DNA of 48,169 bases from an uncultured Pseudomonadota bacterium (GCA_937891735.1 CALAGR010000461.1:1-48169); one strand, 5' to 3'; counted from the stretch's first letter, positions 25,366 to 34,181 are shown. Made by a program: numbers and translations. The notes: generated by a model not told the origin, from the letters alone.

Positions 25366-25988
25366 CTGCTCGTCGCAGTGAGCTCCGCCACCGCGCTGAT
25401 CGTCACGGCCGCGGCGCGCATCTCCTCGATGGCCGCGTCGACGTCCCCGGCGTTCAGATCGACCCCCCGGCAGGCGTCCGCCAGCAGCGTCGTGGCGAAG
25501 CCTTCACCCACCGCGTCCAGCGCCGTGTACTTCACGCAGAAGTCGGTGGCCACGCCGAGCACGAACACGGTGGTCACCCCGCGCTCCCGGAGCCAGGCGG
25601 ACAGCCCGGTGCTGTTGCGGTGGCCGTTGTCGAAGAAGCCCGAGTAGCTGTCCACGGTGGGGTCCGTGCCCTTGGGGAACACCGCCGTGAAGCGCTCGGT
25701 GTGCAGCCCGTTCACGAAGGCCGCGCCGTCGTCGCCCTGCACGCAGTGGGTGGGCCAGAGCACCTGGGGCAGCCCGTGCAGATCGATGCGCTCGTAGGGC
25801 GCGTGTCCTGCGTGGTTGGCGGCGAAGCTGCCGTGCTCCGGGGGGTGCCAGTCCTGGGTGGCCACCACGATGTCGAACCGCTCCATGGCCTGGTTCGCCA
25901 GCGGCACCACGTCGTAGGCGCCGGGCACGGGCAGCGCGCCGTCGTCCATGAAGTCGTTCTGCACATCGACCACGATGAGGGCGTTCAT
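25311..25988 (-). CDS. pncA: Nicotinamidase
   Basis: Converts nicotinamide to nicotinate and ammonia in NAD salvage; cytoplasmic, 225 residues. The isochorismatase-fold triad is visible: Asp8 (VVDVQNDF), Lys106 (VFPKG) and Cys151 (GVATDFCVKYTA), with metal ligands Asp46 and His48 (TQDWHP) and His81 (WPTHC). The ATG at 25988 has GGAGAG upstream and lies 13 bases after the nrtR stop, as the last gene of the operon. About 20 residues past the normal fold end (SSQSALVIGLGSEQARSGP) overlap the convergent lipoprotein gene. Confidence 0.95.
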   Translation of the reverse strand: MNALIVVDVQNDFMDDGALPVPGAYDVVPLANQAMERFDIVVATQDWHPPEHGSFAANHAGHAPYERIDLHGLPQVLWPTHCVQGDDGAAFVNGLHTERFTAVFPKGTDPTVDSYSGFFDNGHRNSTGLSAWLRERGVTTVFVLGVATDFCVKYTALDAVGEGFATTLLADACRGVDLNAGDVDAAIEEMRAAAVTISAVAELTATSSQSALVIGLGSEQARSGP

Positions 25989-26001
25989 CCGACTCTCCAG
26001 G

Positions 26002-26688
26002 TCACAGCTCGAACACGAAGCCTTCGGCCTCGAGTCGGGCGTATTCGTCACGGTCGAACCGGTACAGCCGCGCTGGACGGCCCGGTCCCGAGGAGCGGAC
26101 CTCGGTCTCGGCCAGGAGCCCCAGGGCGAGGACCTTGCGCCGGAAGTTGCGCTTGTCCAGGGACCGGCCGAGGACCGTCTCGTACAGCTGCTGCAGCTGC
26201 GTGAGGGTGAACCGCTCGGGGAGCAGCTCGAACCCCACGGGCTGCCAGCTGACCTTGCTGCGCAGCCGCGCCCGCGCCACGGCGAGGATGGCGTCGTGAT
26301 CGAAGGCCAGCGCGGGGTGCGCGTCCGCCGGGAACCAGCGGGCGTCCCGCGCATCCGTGGAGCCCCGAAGTCCGTCCCGGGTCGTCTTGACCAGCGCGTA
26401 GAACGCCACGGTGATCACGCGACCTCGCGGGTCCCGGTCGGGGGCGCCGAAGGTGTACAGCTGCTCCAGCCAGGTCAGGGCGATGCCCGTCTCCTCCTCG
26501 AGCTCCCGGCGCGCCGCGGCCTCCAGGTCCTCGTCGATCCCCACGAAGCCGCCCGGCAGGGCCCAACACCCCTCGAACGGCGGCACCGCCCGCTCCACGA
26601 GCAGCACCGACAGCTGGTCTCCATCCAGCCCGAAGACCGCGCAGTCCACCGTGACGGAGGGGCGCGCGTGCTCGTAGCTGTGCAGCAT
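26002..26688 (-). CDS. nrtR: NrtR: Nudix-fused repressor of NAD metabolism
   Basis: Transcription regulator of 228 residues with an N-terminal Nudix domain and a C-terminal winged helix (about 150-228; LTQLQQLYETVLGRSLDKRN and NFRRKVLALGLL), the NrtR layout. NrtR family members bind ADP-ribose or related NAD metabolites and release DNA. The Nudix box is complete here (Gly47-x5-Glu53-x7-Arg61-Glu62-Leu63, ending EEETGI), so hydrolase activity may remain. The ATG overlaps the nadE stop by one base (TGATG), indicating coupling. Its place among pncB, nadE and pncA makes those genes its probable targets. Confidence 0.93.
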   Translation of the reverse strand: MLHSYEHARPSVTVDCAVFGLDGDQLSVLLVERAVPPFEGCWALPGGFVGIDEDLEAAARRELEEETGIALTWLEQLYTFGAPDRDPRGRVITVAFYALVKTTRDGLRGSTDARDARWFPADAHPALAFDHDAILAVARARLRSKVSWQPVGFELLPERFTLTQLQQLYETVLGRSLDKRNFRRKVLALGLLAETEVRSSGPGRPARLYRFDRDEYARLEAEGFVFEL

Positions 26689-28712
26689 CAGCCCTCCTCC
26701 TGCTCCACGAGGGCGCGCAGATCGCCGAGCTCCCGGACGAAGCCCCCCGACAGGATCGGGAACCGGCACCAGGTCTTCGGATCGAGGTTCTCGTCGTCCA
26801 CGTGGAACGACGGGGCGTACCGCTCGCGCTTCCACTGGTTGCGGGACCACAGGGTGAAGAAGCGCTCGACCCAGCCGAACACCTCCCGCGCGGGGCGATC
26901 CGCGTACCGCGACCGCATCAGTCGATACACGTCCTGCGGGCCGTGCTTGTCCCGGATCGCCGCGCGCTCGATGGCGTCCAGGACGGGGTAGGGCATGAGG
27001 TCGCCCTCGTCGGTCTGGGCGAACTCGGGCGGGCGCAGCTCGGCGGTGGGCTGCTGCACGTTGACGACGGCGAGCTCGGGGATCGGCCCCAGGCCCAGGG
27101 GACCGCTGCGCTCCAGCCAGCGCAGCCACTCCCGCAGGAACGCCTTGTCGATGCCCGCGATGGGGGAGACGCCGCCGCAGGTGTCGCCGTCCATGGTCGC
27201 GTAGCCGACCGCCGCTTCGCTCCGGTTGCTGGTGGCCAGCAGCAGCGCGCGTTTGATGTTGGCCAGCATCCACACCGACGGGCCGCGCACCCGGGCCTGG
27301 ATGTTCTGCAGGGTCAGATCGTCGTGCTCCCAGGTCAGCTGGCGGCCCAGCGCGCCCTGGATCCGGGTGACGTAGCCGTCCATGAGCCCCTGCACGTCGA
27401 GCTCGAAGAAGGTGGCGCCGATGGCCTGGGCCACCGCGCGGGCGGCGTCGCGGGTCACGTCGCCGGAGTTGTCGGTGGACTGGTAGGCCGTGGTGAGCAG
27501 CTCCGCGACGATGGCGCGGGGGTCGTCGCCCCACCCCGAGCTCATGTAGGACAGACGCTCGGCGAGCCCGGCGGGACCCAGCTCGTCGCTCGCCCTGCGC
27601 ACCATCAGCGCCACCAGGCAGCTGACCGCCGCCGAGTCCGCCCCGCCGGACAGGCTCACCACGAAGCCGCGGCTCCAGCTCTTGCGCAGGTAGTCGAACA
27701 GCGCGAGCGTGATGGCCCGGGTGAACTCCTCCTCCTTCTTGTGGCCGGCCGACTCCCAGGGCTCCGGGGCCGCGAGCTCCGCCTCCGTGTCGCCCCCCAC
27801 TCCGGGGCCGTCTCCGAGGGGGGCCGGCGGGAACACGAAGCGCACGCTGACCACGTCGGCCTCGTCGCTGAAGCGGGGCTGGTAGCTGGCGGTGCGGGCC
27901 TGGGTGACCCGGGTCGCGTCCACGTCCACCGTCGCGGCCGTCAGGTGGTGCTCGTGAAAGGAGAAGCGGGGCCCTCGGGCCACCATCCTGCCGCCGGTGG
28001 CGATGAGCGCGCCGCCGTCGTAGATGGCGCGGCCCGCTTCGTTGCCGAGCAGGTTCGCGTACACGTAGGTCACGGCGAACGCGCGCGCCCCCTCGATCAC
28101 GAAGCGTTCGCGGATCACGTGCTTGTCGAAGGCGAAGTGGCTGGCGCTGGGGTTGAGGATCAGGTCGATGCCGCGTCCCGCCAGGGCCGCGCCGGGCCGG
28201 GTCGCCACCCAGGCGTCCTCGCACACCTCCAGGCCGATGCGCACGCCGCCGCAGTCGAACAGCAGGTCGCCGATGGGGTAGCCGACGCCGTCGGGGGCCT
28301 CCCACCGGTCCACCGTTCCGGCGGGCCAGGGCTTGAACCAGCGGGGCTCGTAGTGCAGCCCGTCGCCGGCGAGGTTCCGCTTCGGCACGAGGCCCAGGAG
28401 GCGCCCGTCCGCAGCGACCGCGACGGCGTTGAACACCGCGCCGTGGTGCATGACGGGCAGCCCGAAGCTCACCACGATGCCCCGGGTGGCGGGCAGCAGC
28501 TCGGTGAGCACCCGCCAGGAGTGGGCGAGGGTGGAGGGGGAGTGAAAGGCGTCCTCGCAGCCGTAGCCGGTGATGCACAGCTCGGGCAGGCAGAGCACGG
28601 CGACGCTGCGGGCCCGGGCCTGGGCGAGGGCGGCGGTGATGCGGCGCTGGTTGCCGTCCCAGTCCAGGGGCAGCTGGTTCAGGACAGTGGCGCCGACGCG
28701 GATGAGCTTCAT
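26688..28712 (-). CDS. nadE: Glutamine-dependent NAD synthetase
   Basis: Makes NAD from nicotinate adenine dinucleotide, ATP and glutamine; cytoplasmic, 674 residues, the usual length of the two-domain form. The N-terminal nitrilase-type glutaminase has Glu44 (LCLPELCITGYG), Lys111 (VPKRNL) and Cys164 (GLEVCEDAW). The synthetase domain has the PP-loop SGGADS (355-360) and later TSNRSEAAVGY and GGVSPIAGI. The ATG at 28712 has GGAG eight bases upstream and follows pncB by 22 bases. Confidence 0.96.
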   Translation of the reverse strand: MKLIRVGATVLNQLPLDWDGNQRRITAALAQARARSVAVLCLPELCITGYGCEDAFHSPSTLAHSWRVLTELLPATRGIVVSFGLPVMHHGAVFNAVAVAADGRLLGLVPKRNLAGDGLHYEPRWFKPWPAGTVDRWEAPDGVGYPIGDLLFDCGGVRIGLEVCEDAWVATRPGAALAGRGIDLILNPSASHFAFDKHVIRERFVIEGARAFAVTYVYANLLGNEAGRAIYDGGALIATGGRMVARGPRFSFHEHHLTAATVDVDATRVTQARTASYQPRFSDEADVVSVRFVFPPAPLGDGPGVGGDTEAELAAPEPWESAGHKKEEEFTRAITLALFDYLRKSWSRGFVVSLSGGADSAAVSCLVALMVRRASDELGPAGLAERLSYMSSGWGDDPRAIVAELLTTAYQSTDNSGDVTRDAARAVAQAIGATFFELDVQGLMDGYVTRIQGALGRQLTWEHDDLTLQNIQARVRGPSVWMLANIKRALLLATSNRSEAAVGYATMDGDTCGGVSPIAGIDKAFLREWLRWLERSGPLGLGPIPELAVVNVQQPTAELRPPEFAQTDEGDLMPYPVLDAIERAAIRDKHGPQDVYRLMRSRYADRPAREVFGWVERFFTLWSRNQWKRERYAPSFHVDDENLDPKTWCRFPILSGGFVRELGDLRALVEQEEG

Positions 28713-28734
28713 TGCGGGACTCCAGGGGGCGTGA

Positions 28735-30252
28735 TCAGGCCAGGGCGAGCAGCGGCTCGGGGTGCGCGGTGCGCTTGCGCGCCGCCTTGATGAGTCTGGC
28801 CTTGCGGGCATGCAGGGAGCGTTCGAGGCCGACGGGGTAGCGGACGGGGCCGCTGAGCACGCGGGCCCCGACGGGCAGACGGGCCTGCTGGGCGCGGGCC
28901 CGGTCGCGGATCGTGTGCAGGGCGGGCAGCGCGTACACCAGGCGGCCGGAGCGGAAGACGGGCACGAGCAGATCCTCGTGGGTCCCACCGACCGGGGGCG
29001 TGACCTCCCGAGAGCCATCGGCGAGGTCGAGGCCCACCGCCCCGCCGTTGACGGTGTCGCGCACATCGAACACGAGGTCGGAGTGGAAGGCCCCCGGGCG
29101 CCCGCCCGAGGTCGCCTCGATGAAGCGACGGACCTGCTGGATCCCGGGGTTGCTGACCTTGATGTCCTGCTCGCTCAGCTTCACCCGGTCCTCCCAGGCG
29201 CCGTCGGCGTCACGGATCGCAGCGAGCTTGTACACCCCGCCGAGGGCCGGCTGATCGAAGCACGTGGACAGCTTCGTGCCGACCCCCCACACCGCGATGG
29301 TGGCGCCGTTCTTCTTGAGCCGGCTGATCGCGTGTTCGTCCAGGTCGTTGCTCGCGACGACGATGGCGTCGGGGAAGCCGCCTTCGTCCAGGATCCTGCG
29401 GGCGATCTTGCTGAGGGCGGCGAGGTCGCCCGAGTCGAGGCGCACGCCGACCATCTCGTGCCCCCGCTGGCGGAGCGCACGCCCCACCTCGACCGCGTGT
29501 CGCACGCCCTGGGCGGTGTCGTAGGTGTCCACCAGGAAGACGCAGTTGTTGGGGAGGGCGTCGGCGTAGGCCGCGAAGGCGTCCGCCTCCTCGTCGAAGC
29601 ACATGACCCAGCTGTGGGCGTGGGTGCCCTTGACGGGGATCCCGAACACGCGCCCCGCGAGCACGTTGGAGGTGCCCGTGCACCCGCCGATGTAGGCGGC
29701 CCGGGAGGCGGTGAGCCCGCCGTCGATGCCCTGGGCGCGGCGCAGGCCGAACTCCAGGACGCCATCCCCCTGGGCGGCGGCGCAGACGCGGGCGGCCTTG
29801 CTGGCGACCAGGGTCTGGAAGTTGATGACGTTGAGCAGGGCGGTCTCGACGAGCTGGGCCTGCAGCAGGGGGCCCCGCACGCGCAGGAGCGGCTCGTGGG
29901 GGAACACGGCGGTGCCCTCGGGGATGCCGTCGATGTCCAGGGTGAACTCGAGGGCGGACAGGTACTGCAGGAAGCCGGGCTCGAAGAGGGGCTGGCCGTC
30001 GTTGCCGGTCAGGGTGGCGAGGTAGGCCACGTCGTCGTCCGAGAAGGCGAGCCCGTCCAGGAAGTGGGCGGCCTGCTCCAGCCCTGCGGCGATGGCGAAT
30101 CCGCCACCGAAGGGGTTCTTGCGAAACGTCAGGTGGAAGACCGCCTCGCGCTCGGCCAGGCCCAGCTTCCAATACCCGTAGGCCATGGTCAGCTGGTACA
30201 GGTCCGTGAGGAGCGCCAGGGACGTGCCGTACAGGTCGGTGGGGATGCGCAT
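28735..30252 (-). CDS. pncB: Nicotinate phosphoribosyltransferase
   Basis: Joins nicotinate and PRPP to give nicotinate mononucleotide; cytoplasmic, 505 residues. Family marks are the N-terminal LLTDLYQLTMAYGYW and NPFGGGFAIAAGLEQ, the catalytic-loop His in KGTHAHSWVM, the phosphate-binding VRLDSGDLAALS, ASNDLDE and the GVGTKL loop. It is the first gene of the operon, with the likely promoter and operator at 30294-30328. NaMN would go to NadD, not encoded here, and then NadE. Confidence 0.96.
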   Translation of the reverse strand: MRIPTDLYGTSLALLTDLYQLTMAYGYWKLGLAEREAVFHLTFRKNPFGGGFAIAAGLEQAAHFLDGLAFSDDDVAYLATLTGNDGQPLFEPGFLQYLSALEFTLDIDGIPEGTAVFPHEPLLRVRGPLLQAQLVETALLNVINFQTLVASKAARVCAAAQGDGVLEFGLRRAQGIDGGLTASRAAYIGGCTGTSNVLAGRVFGIPVKGTHAHSWVMCFDEEADAFAAYADALPNNCVFLVDTYDTAQGVRHAVEVGRALRQRGHEMVGVRLDSGDLAALSKIARRILDEGGFPDAIVVASNDLDEHAISRLKKNGATIAVWGVGTKLSTCFDQPALGGVYKLAAIRDADGAWEDRVKLSEQDIKVSNPGIQQVRRFIEATSGGRPGAFHSDLVFDVRDTVNGGAVGLDLADGSREVTPPVGGTHEDLLVPVFRSGRLVYALPALHTIRDRARAQQARLPVGARVLSGPVRYPVGLERSLHARKARLIKAARKRTAHPEPLLALA

Positions 30253-30293
30253 GGTGTATCCAGTGTGCGCGAGCGGCGGGGTTGCCGCACCGA

Positions 30294-30328
30294 TGGTGTA
30301 AGAGTGACACTAATGGAGATGATGTCAA
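30294..30328 (-). promoter_or_regulatory. Candidate NrtR operator and promoter of the pncB operon
   Basis: On the minus strand, TTGACA at 30328-30323 is followed ten bases later by the imperfect 19-base palindrome TAGTGTCACTCTTACACCA (30312-30294, six of nine pairs match), which covers the -10 region about 42 bases before the pncB ATG. The patch is clearly more AT-rich than its surroundings. Assignment to NrtR is by position, not by a motif match. Confidence 0.45.
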
Positions 30329-30421
30329 GGGGCGCGGGGCCCGCAGGTGGTGGGGCTGCATCGCGCCCGCCCGGGTGGTGCGGACCCTGCTGCTGATTGC
30401 GTCGAACTGGTTGGAGGACCG

Positions 30422-30988
30422 ATGAACACACGCTGGCTGATGATCCTGCTGCTCTGCCTCGCCCCGCTGGCCGGGTGCGAGCCGTCCCTGGGCGACGACG
30501 ACGACGCGACGGACGATGACGATGTGACGGGCGACGACGACGACGCGACGGGCGACGACGACGACGCGACGGGTGACGACGACGACGCGACGGGTGACGA
30601 CGACGACAGCGCGAATCCCTGCGACGCGTCCGACGCGACCGCGACGCTGGAGATCCGGGACGCCGACGGCGTGGCGGGCACGGTCTTCACGGTCACGGAC
30701 GATCTCACGTTCGCGGCGATCATCTGGAACCCCTGCCCCGTGGAGGTCGTGCTGAACTCGATCAGCACCTGCCTGGTGGCGGGGTGGTCGGTGACGGACA
30801 GCAGCGGGATGGGCATGGGCGCCGGCGTGGCCTGCGGAGACGCCATGACGGCCTTCCCGATCCCCGCCAACGGCTCCATCGAGGACACGGTCGACTGGGG
30901 AACGATGGCCGCCGAGGCCTACTCGGTCGAGGCCGACTTCGACACGTTCACGCCGGGCAACCCCACGGGCAGCTTCGTCGTCCAGTAG
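30422..30988 (+). CDS. Poly-Asp lipoprotein with intracellular proteinase inhibitor-like body
   Basis: Predicted lipoprotein of 188 residues (lipobox LAGC, Cys19). The Cys is followed by EPSLG and then six DDDD units separated by AT, VTG or ATG. The body (about residues 65-188) is a single beta-sandwich: ATLEIRDADG, FTVTDDLTFAAIIWN, then VVLNSISTCLVAGWSVTDSSG and a late GSIEDTVDWGTM. The strand order with a polar-substituent wording of this kind resembles BsuPI/intracellular proteinase inhibitor or FixG-C-like domains, but the match is weak. The ATG has a strong Shine-Dalgarno GGAGG. It is divergent from the NAD operon. Confidence 0.75.
   Translation: MNTRWLMILLLCLAPLAGCEPSLGDDDDATDDDDVTGDDDDATGDDDDATGDDDDATGDDDDSANPCDASDATATLEIRDADGVAGTVFTVTDDLTFAAIIWNPCPVEVVLNSISTCLVAGWSVTDSSGMGMGAGVACGDAMTAFPIPANGSIEDTVDWGTMAAEAYSVEADFDTFTPGNPTGSFVVQ
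30494..30607 (+). repeat. In-frame GAC tract encoding DDDD-ATG units
   Basis: Six runs of four Asp codons, almost all GAC, spaced by gcgacg(ggc/ggt) or similar. Adjacent 21-base units are nearly identical in DNA, so slippage by whole units is likely. Confidence 0.85.
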
Positions 30989-31084
30989 GGGCGCGAGGGC
31001 GGCCGTCATGGCCGGCTACGCCTGTCTCCACCACCCGGGAGCGGCCAGCCTGGGAGAGGAGCCCCACGATCTCGAAGCCTGGTG

Positions 31085-32029
31085 CTACTGGCGGCCCCTG
31101 GGCGGAGGCGGGGGGCCGGGCCGCGCGCCGGACGGCGTGACCTTGGAGCCGCGTGAAGCGCCGGACGCGCTCGCGGGCGCCGCAGATCGAGCCGCAGCCG
31201 GCAGGGTCGCCCCTGGACAGGGCACATGGCGCAACGCGCTGCGCGTGTCGGGTCCCGTGCTCTGGAGCGACTGCGGGGGCAGCGTGAACAGGTGGTTGGT
31301 CCGAGGCACGATCTGGACCCGAGCGTTCTCGTAGCGGACCGGCGCGGGGGGCTGGGCAGACTCGCCCGCATGATACGACTCGGCCGTGGCGTAGTAGAGG
31401 ACCTCCCGCTCGTAGCACCGGTCGCCGGCGACATCGATGAGGACGGCCCCCTCGTCGGGACGCACCTGCTCCCAGGGGACGGCCTCGCCGTTGATCTGGA
31501 GGGCGAGGGCGGCCGGGCAGTCTCCGACCAGGAGGTCCAGGTCTCCCACCTGGCCGGGGGGGACGGTCGCGGTCACCACGCCGAGGCGGAGCTCGGCAGC
31601 GGCGTCTGCACCTGTGTTGTCGACGTAGAGCCGAATGCGCGGTCCACCCCCTCCCGTGCCCAGTCCGATGGAAACGGGGGAGCTGTTGTTGGCGACGCGG
31701 CGACTCAGCTCTTCCACGTTCGCCGAACCCTGCGGCACCAGGGGCAGCGCGCTGCTGCCACAGGTCGAGGGCAACCGGAGGGCGGCGGTGGCCGTCCCAT
31801 CCGAGAAGCGCTGCGCAACTGGGAGCTGGAGCTCGATGCGATCCCCCGACTGGACCACACCGATCTCCACTCCGTTGACGAGCAACGGGGCACCCTCCTC
31901 GGGCATCCACGGCGTCGAAAACGAGCTGATGGTGAGGGCGTAGGGGATCTCGCTGGGCCCGCCGCAGCCACCGAGAGTGGCGAGCAGGAGGGCCAGGGCC
32001 AGGGCGGGGACAGCGCAGATAGGACGCAT
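31085..32029 (-). CDS. Lipoprotein of unknown function
   Basis: Predicted lipoprotein of 314 residues (lipobox LGGC, Cys22; mature start GGPSEIP). Residues about 25-230 look like two strand-rich domains: PYALTISSFSTPWMPEEG, ALLVNGVEIG-type strands, then RIRLYVDNTGADAAAELRLG and GDLDLLVGDCPAALALQING, fitting an Ig-like or periplasmic assembly fold. The last 70 residues (after NHLFTLPPQSLQS) become Ala/Ser/Pro/Arg-rich and unlike the rest, so the true end may be earlier or a frameshift may lie near 31290. No family recognised. Confidence 0.62.
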   Translation of the reverse strand: MRPICAVPALALALLLATLGGCGGPSEIPYALTISSFSTPWMPEEGAPLLVNGVEIGVVQSGDRIELQLPVAQRFSDGTATAALRLPSTCGSSALPLVPQGSANVEELSRRVANNSSPVSIGLGTGGGGPRIRLYVDNTGADAAAELRLGVVTATVPPGQVGDLDLLVGDCPAALALQINGEAVPWEQVRPDEGAVLIDVAGDRCYEREVLYYATAESYHAGESAQPPAPVRYENARVQIVPRTNHLFTLPPQSLQSTGPDTRSALRHVPCPGATLPAAARSAAPASASGASRGSKVTPSGARPGPPPPPRGRQ

Positions 32030-32121
32030 GCGGTCTCGCTCCAACGACGGGCCCGGCTCCCTTGCCCACGCCTCCGCCCGTCCCCCAACGGTACGCCAGG
32101 TTACGGGGGGTGGCGAGTGAC

Positions 32122-33117
32122 TCAGGATGCCAACTGGAGCGCAGGCGGCGAGCCGATGAGGACCATGACCTCGCCGGCGGGACGCTGCTCTTCGAGCTCA
32201 GCGTGCGCATCGACGACGTGGTCCAGCGGGAACTGGGCGGCGATCACTGGCCGGACGGCCCCCTCCTCCAACAGCGCCCCCACATCGCGAGTCAGCTGCT
32301 GACTGGGGAGCACGACGGCGCCCCGCACCTTGCGGCCACCGAGCACGGCCGTCACCAGCATCTGCGCCAGCACCAGCAGGCTCAGGTAGACGGTGAGGTA
32401 GCGGCCGCTCGGCGCCAGCACCTTGCGGGCCGCCCGGAAGCCGTCCCCGGACGCCGTGTCGAAGATCACGTCGTAGGTCGCGCCACTCTGGGTGTAGTCC
32501 TCCTTCGCGTAGTCGATGACCCGGCCAGCACCGAGGCTCCTGACCAGCTCCGCGTGCCGCGCGCTGCACACTCCGGTCACATCCGCGCCGAGATGGCGGG
32601 CGATCTGCACGGCGTAGCGGCCGACCCCGCCCGAGGCGCCGACGATCAGCACCTTGTCGCCGGGCTGCACGCGGCCCACATCACGGAGGAAGGAGAGCGC
32701 CGTCGCCGCGCCGTAGGGCGCCGCTGCGGCCTCGGCGTAGTCGATGCCCGAGGGCATGGGCGCCACCGCCCCGTCCTCGGCCACCGCCACGTATTCGGCC
32801 TGGGCGCTGTTGTCCACGCCGCCGAACACATCGTCGCCCACGGCAAACCGGGTCACCTCGTCCCCGATGGCGACCACCCGCCCCGCGAACATCGTCCCGG
32901 GAATGGGGTTCTTGGGGCGGAGGACGCCGAACATCAGGCGACCGATCACCGCGCTGATCCCAGGGTAGTCGGCGGCGCGGAGCCTCCGGTCGCCCTGGGT
33001 CACGGGGCTGGCGTGCACCCGCACGAGGAGCTGGTCAGGCGCGACCGTGGGGCGCTCGACCTCCTTGATGAAGAGGATGTGGGGGGCGCCGAACTGGTTG
33101 TGGAATGCAGCCTTCAT
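32122..33117 (-). CDS. Zinc-free medium-chain NAD(P)-dependent oxidoreductase, quinone-oxidoreductase-like
   Basis: MDR-superfamily protein of 331 residues. It has the N-terminal GroES-like domain (VLVRVHASPVTQGDRRLR-type core, PGTMFAGRVVAIGDEV) and a Rossmann domain with IVGASGGVGRYAVQ near residue 150 and GADVTGVCSARHAELVRSLGA. The Cys and His/Glu ligands for catalytic or structural zinc are absent, which points to the quinone oxidoreductase or enoyl reductase branch; the substrate is unknown. It is divergent from a LysR regulator, which suggests control by it. Confidence 0.9.
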   Translation of the reverse strand: MKAAFHNQFGAPHILFIKEVERPTVAPDQLLVRVHASPVTQGDRRLRAADYPGISAVIGRLMFGVLRPKNPIPGTMFAGRVVAIGDEVTRFAVGDDVFGGVDNSAQAEYVAVAEDGAVAPMPSGIDYAEAAAAPYGAATALSFLRDVGRVQPGDKVLIVGASGGVGRYAVQIARHLGADVTGVCSARHAELVRSLGAGRVIDYAKEDYTQSGATYDVIFDTASGDGFRAARKVLAPSGRYLTVYLSLLVLAQMLVTAVLGGRKVRGAVVLPSQQLTRDVGALLEEGAVRPVIAAQFPLDHVVDAHAELEEQRPAGEVMVLIGSPPALQLAS

Positions 33118-33201
33118 GGGATCAACCTCGTCTCTGGGGTTCGTGTCGACGGGTCCTGGCGACTCCGTCCGACGCCCTGAGTTCTACCCATACGAGGGTG
33201 A

Positions 33202-33216
33202 CTGGAAAATTCCCAG
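33202..33216. promoter_or_regulatory. Candidate LysR-type operator (T-N11-A palindrome)
   Basis: CTGGAAAATTCCCAG is a 15-base dyad with six of seven pairs matching and holds the T-N11-A core of LysR-type sites. It lies in an AT-richer stretch between the divergent oxidoreductase (ATG 33117) and LysR (ATG 33245) genes, where such regulators usually bind. Confidence 0.55.
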
Positions 33217-33244
33217 AAAGCGCACACATGCTATGCGTATCTGT

Positions 33245-34135
33245 ATGGACTGGCGTTCAACCACCTTTGACTGGAATCGGGCGAGGGCCTTCCTCGTCAC
33301 CGCCGAGGAGGGCTCCTTCTCCGCCGCCGCCCGTGCCTTGGGCATCTCGCAGCCCACCATTGGGCGGCAGGTGGCAGCACTCGAGCAGGAGCTCGACGTC
33401 GTCTTGTTCGAGCGGGTGGGCCACGGCCTGCAGCTGACGTCCACGGGCAACGACCTCCTCGAGCACGTGCGCCCGATGGGTGAGGCCGCGGTGAGGGTGT
33501 CGTTGACCGCCGCGGGCCAGTCGCTGTCCATCGACGGGCAGGTCTGCATCAGCGCGGCGGAGATCGAGGCGTTCTATGTGCTCCCGCCCATCGTGGCGCG
33601 CCTGCGGCAGCGCCACCCCGGCATCGAGATCGAGATCGTCGCCACGAACGCGCCCAGCGATCTGAGCCGCCGCGAAGCAGACATCGCCGTGCGGAGCTTT
33701 CGGCCGAAGCAGCCCGATCTGGTCGCGCGCAAGGTGCGGGAGGGTCGCGCCTGGCTCTACGCCACGCCGGACTACCTCGCCCGTCTCGGGAACCCCACCA
33801 CCCCGGCCGGCTTGTCGGCCGGCCAGTTCATCGGGTTTGACCGCAGCGACACCTTCATGAAGGGGCTGAACGCCATGGGCCTGTCCCTGACCTCCGACAA
33901 CTTCCCGGTCATCGTGGGGAACCAGTTGGTGCAGTGGGAGCTGGCGAAGCAGGGGGTCGGAATCTGCATCATGACCGAGGAGGTGGGTGACCCGGAGCCT
34001 CGCGTCGTGCGCGCGCTCGACGGCTTCCCCCCGTACCCGGTGCCCACGTGGCTCACCACACACCGCGAGCTCAACACCAGCCGCCGCATGCGCGTGGTCT
34101 TCGACTTCCTCGCCGAGGAACTCGGCGCTCTTTGA
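33245..34135 (+). CDS. LysR-family transcriptional regulator
   Basis: Regulator of 296 residues. The winged HTH (about residues 5-65) reads FDWNRARAFLVTAEEGSFSA, AARALGISQPTIGRQVAALE and ELDVVLFER, followed by the linker helix and an effector domain with RHPGIEIEIVATNA and DIAVRSFRP. It probably senses a small molecule and controls the divergent oxidoreductase and itself. The ATG at 33245 fits the usual family start; an in-frame ATG at 33233 is possible. Neither has a clear Shine-Dalgarno. Confidence 0.92.
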   Translation: MDWRSTTFDWNRARAFLVTAEEGSFSAAARALGISQPTIGRQVAALEQELDVVLFERVGHGLQLTSTGNDLLEHVRPMGEAAVRVSLTAAGQSLSIDGQVCISAAEIEAFYVLPPIVARLRQRHPGIEIEIVATNAPSDLSRREADIAVRSFRPKQPDLVARKVREGRAWLYATPDYLARLGNPTTPAGLSAGQFIGFDRSDTFMKGLNAMGLSLTSDNFPVIVGNQLVQWELAKQGVGICIMTEEVGDPEPRVVRALDGFPPYPVPTWLTTHRELNTSRRMRVVFDFLAEELGAL

Positions 34136-34181
34136 GCCGCTTCGAGTCTTCGCCCCTCCCGATGTGCGAAGCCCGGGACCG

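Noticed and set aside
21993-28790. Long frames antisense to the phosphodiesterase and nadE genes
   Set aside because: The opposite strands carry complete catalytic motifs. The antisense translations have none and are dominated by Leu/Gly/His/Arg.
31008-31334. 108-codon plus-strand frame starting MAGYACLHHPG
   Set aside because: It has no Shine-Dalgarno and overlaps the 3' end of the minus-strand lipoprotein gene. The composition is ordinary for a mirror frame, though the odd end of that lipoprotein keeps a small doubt.
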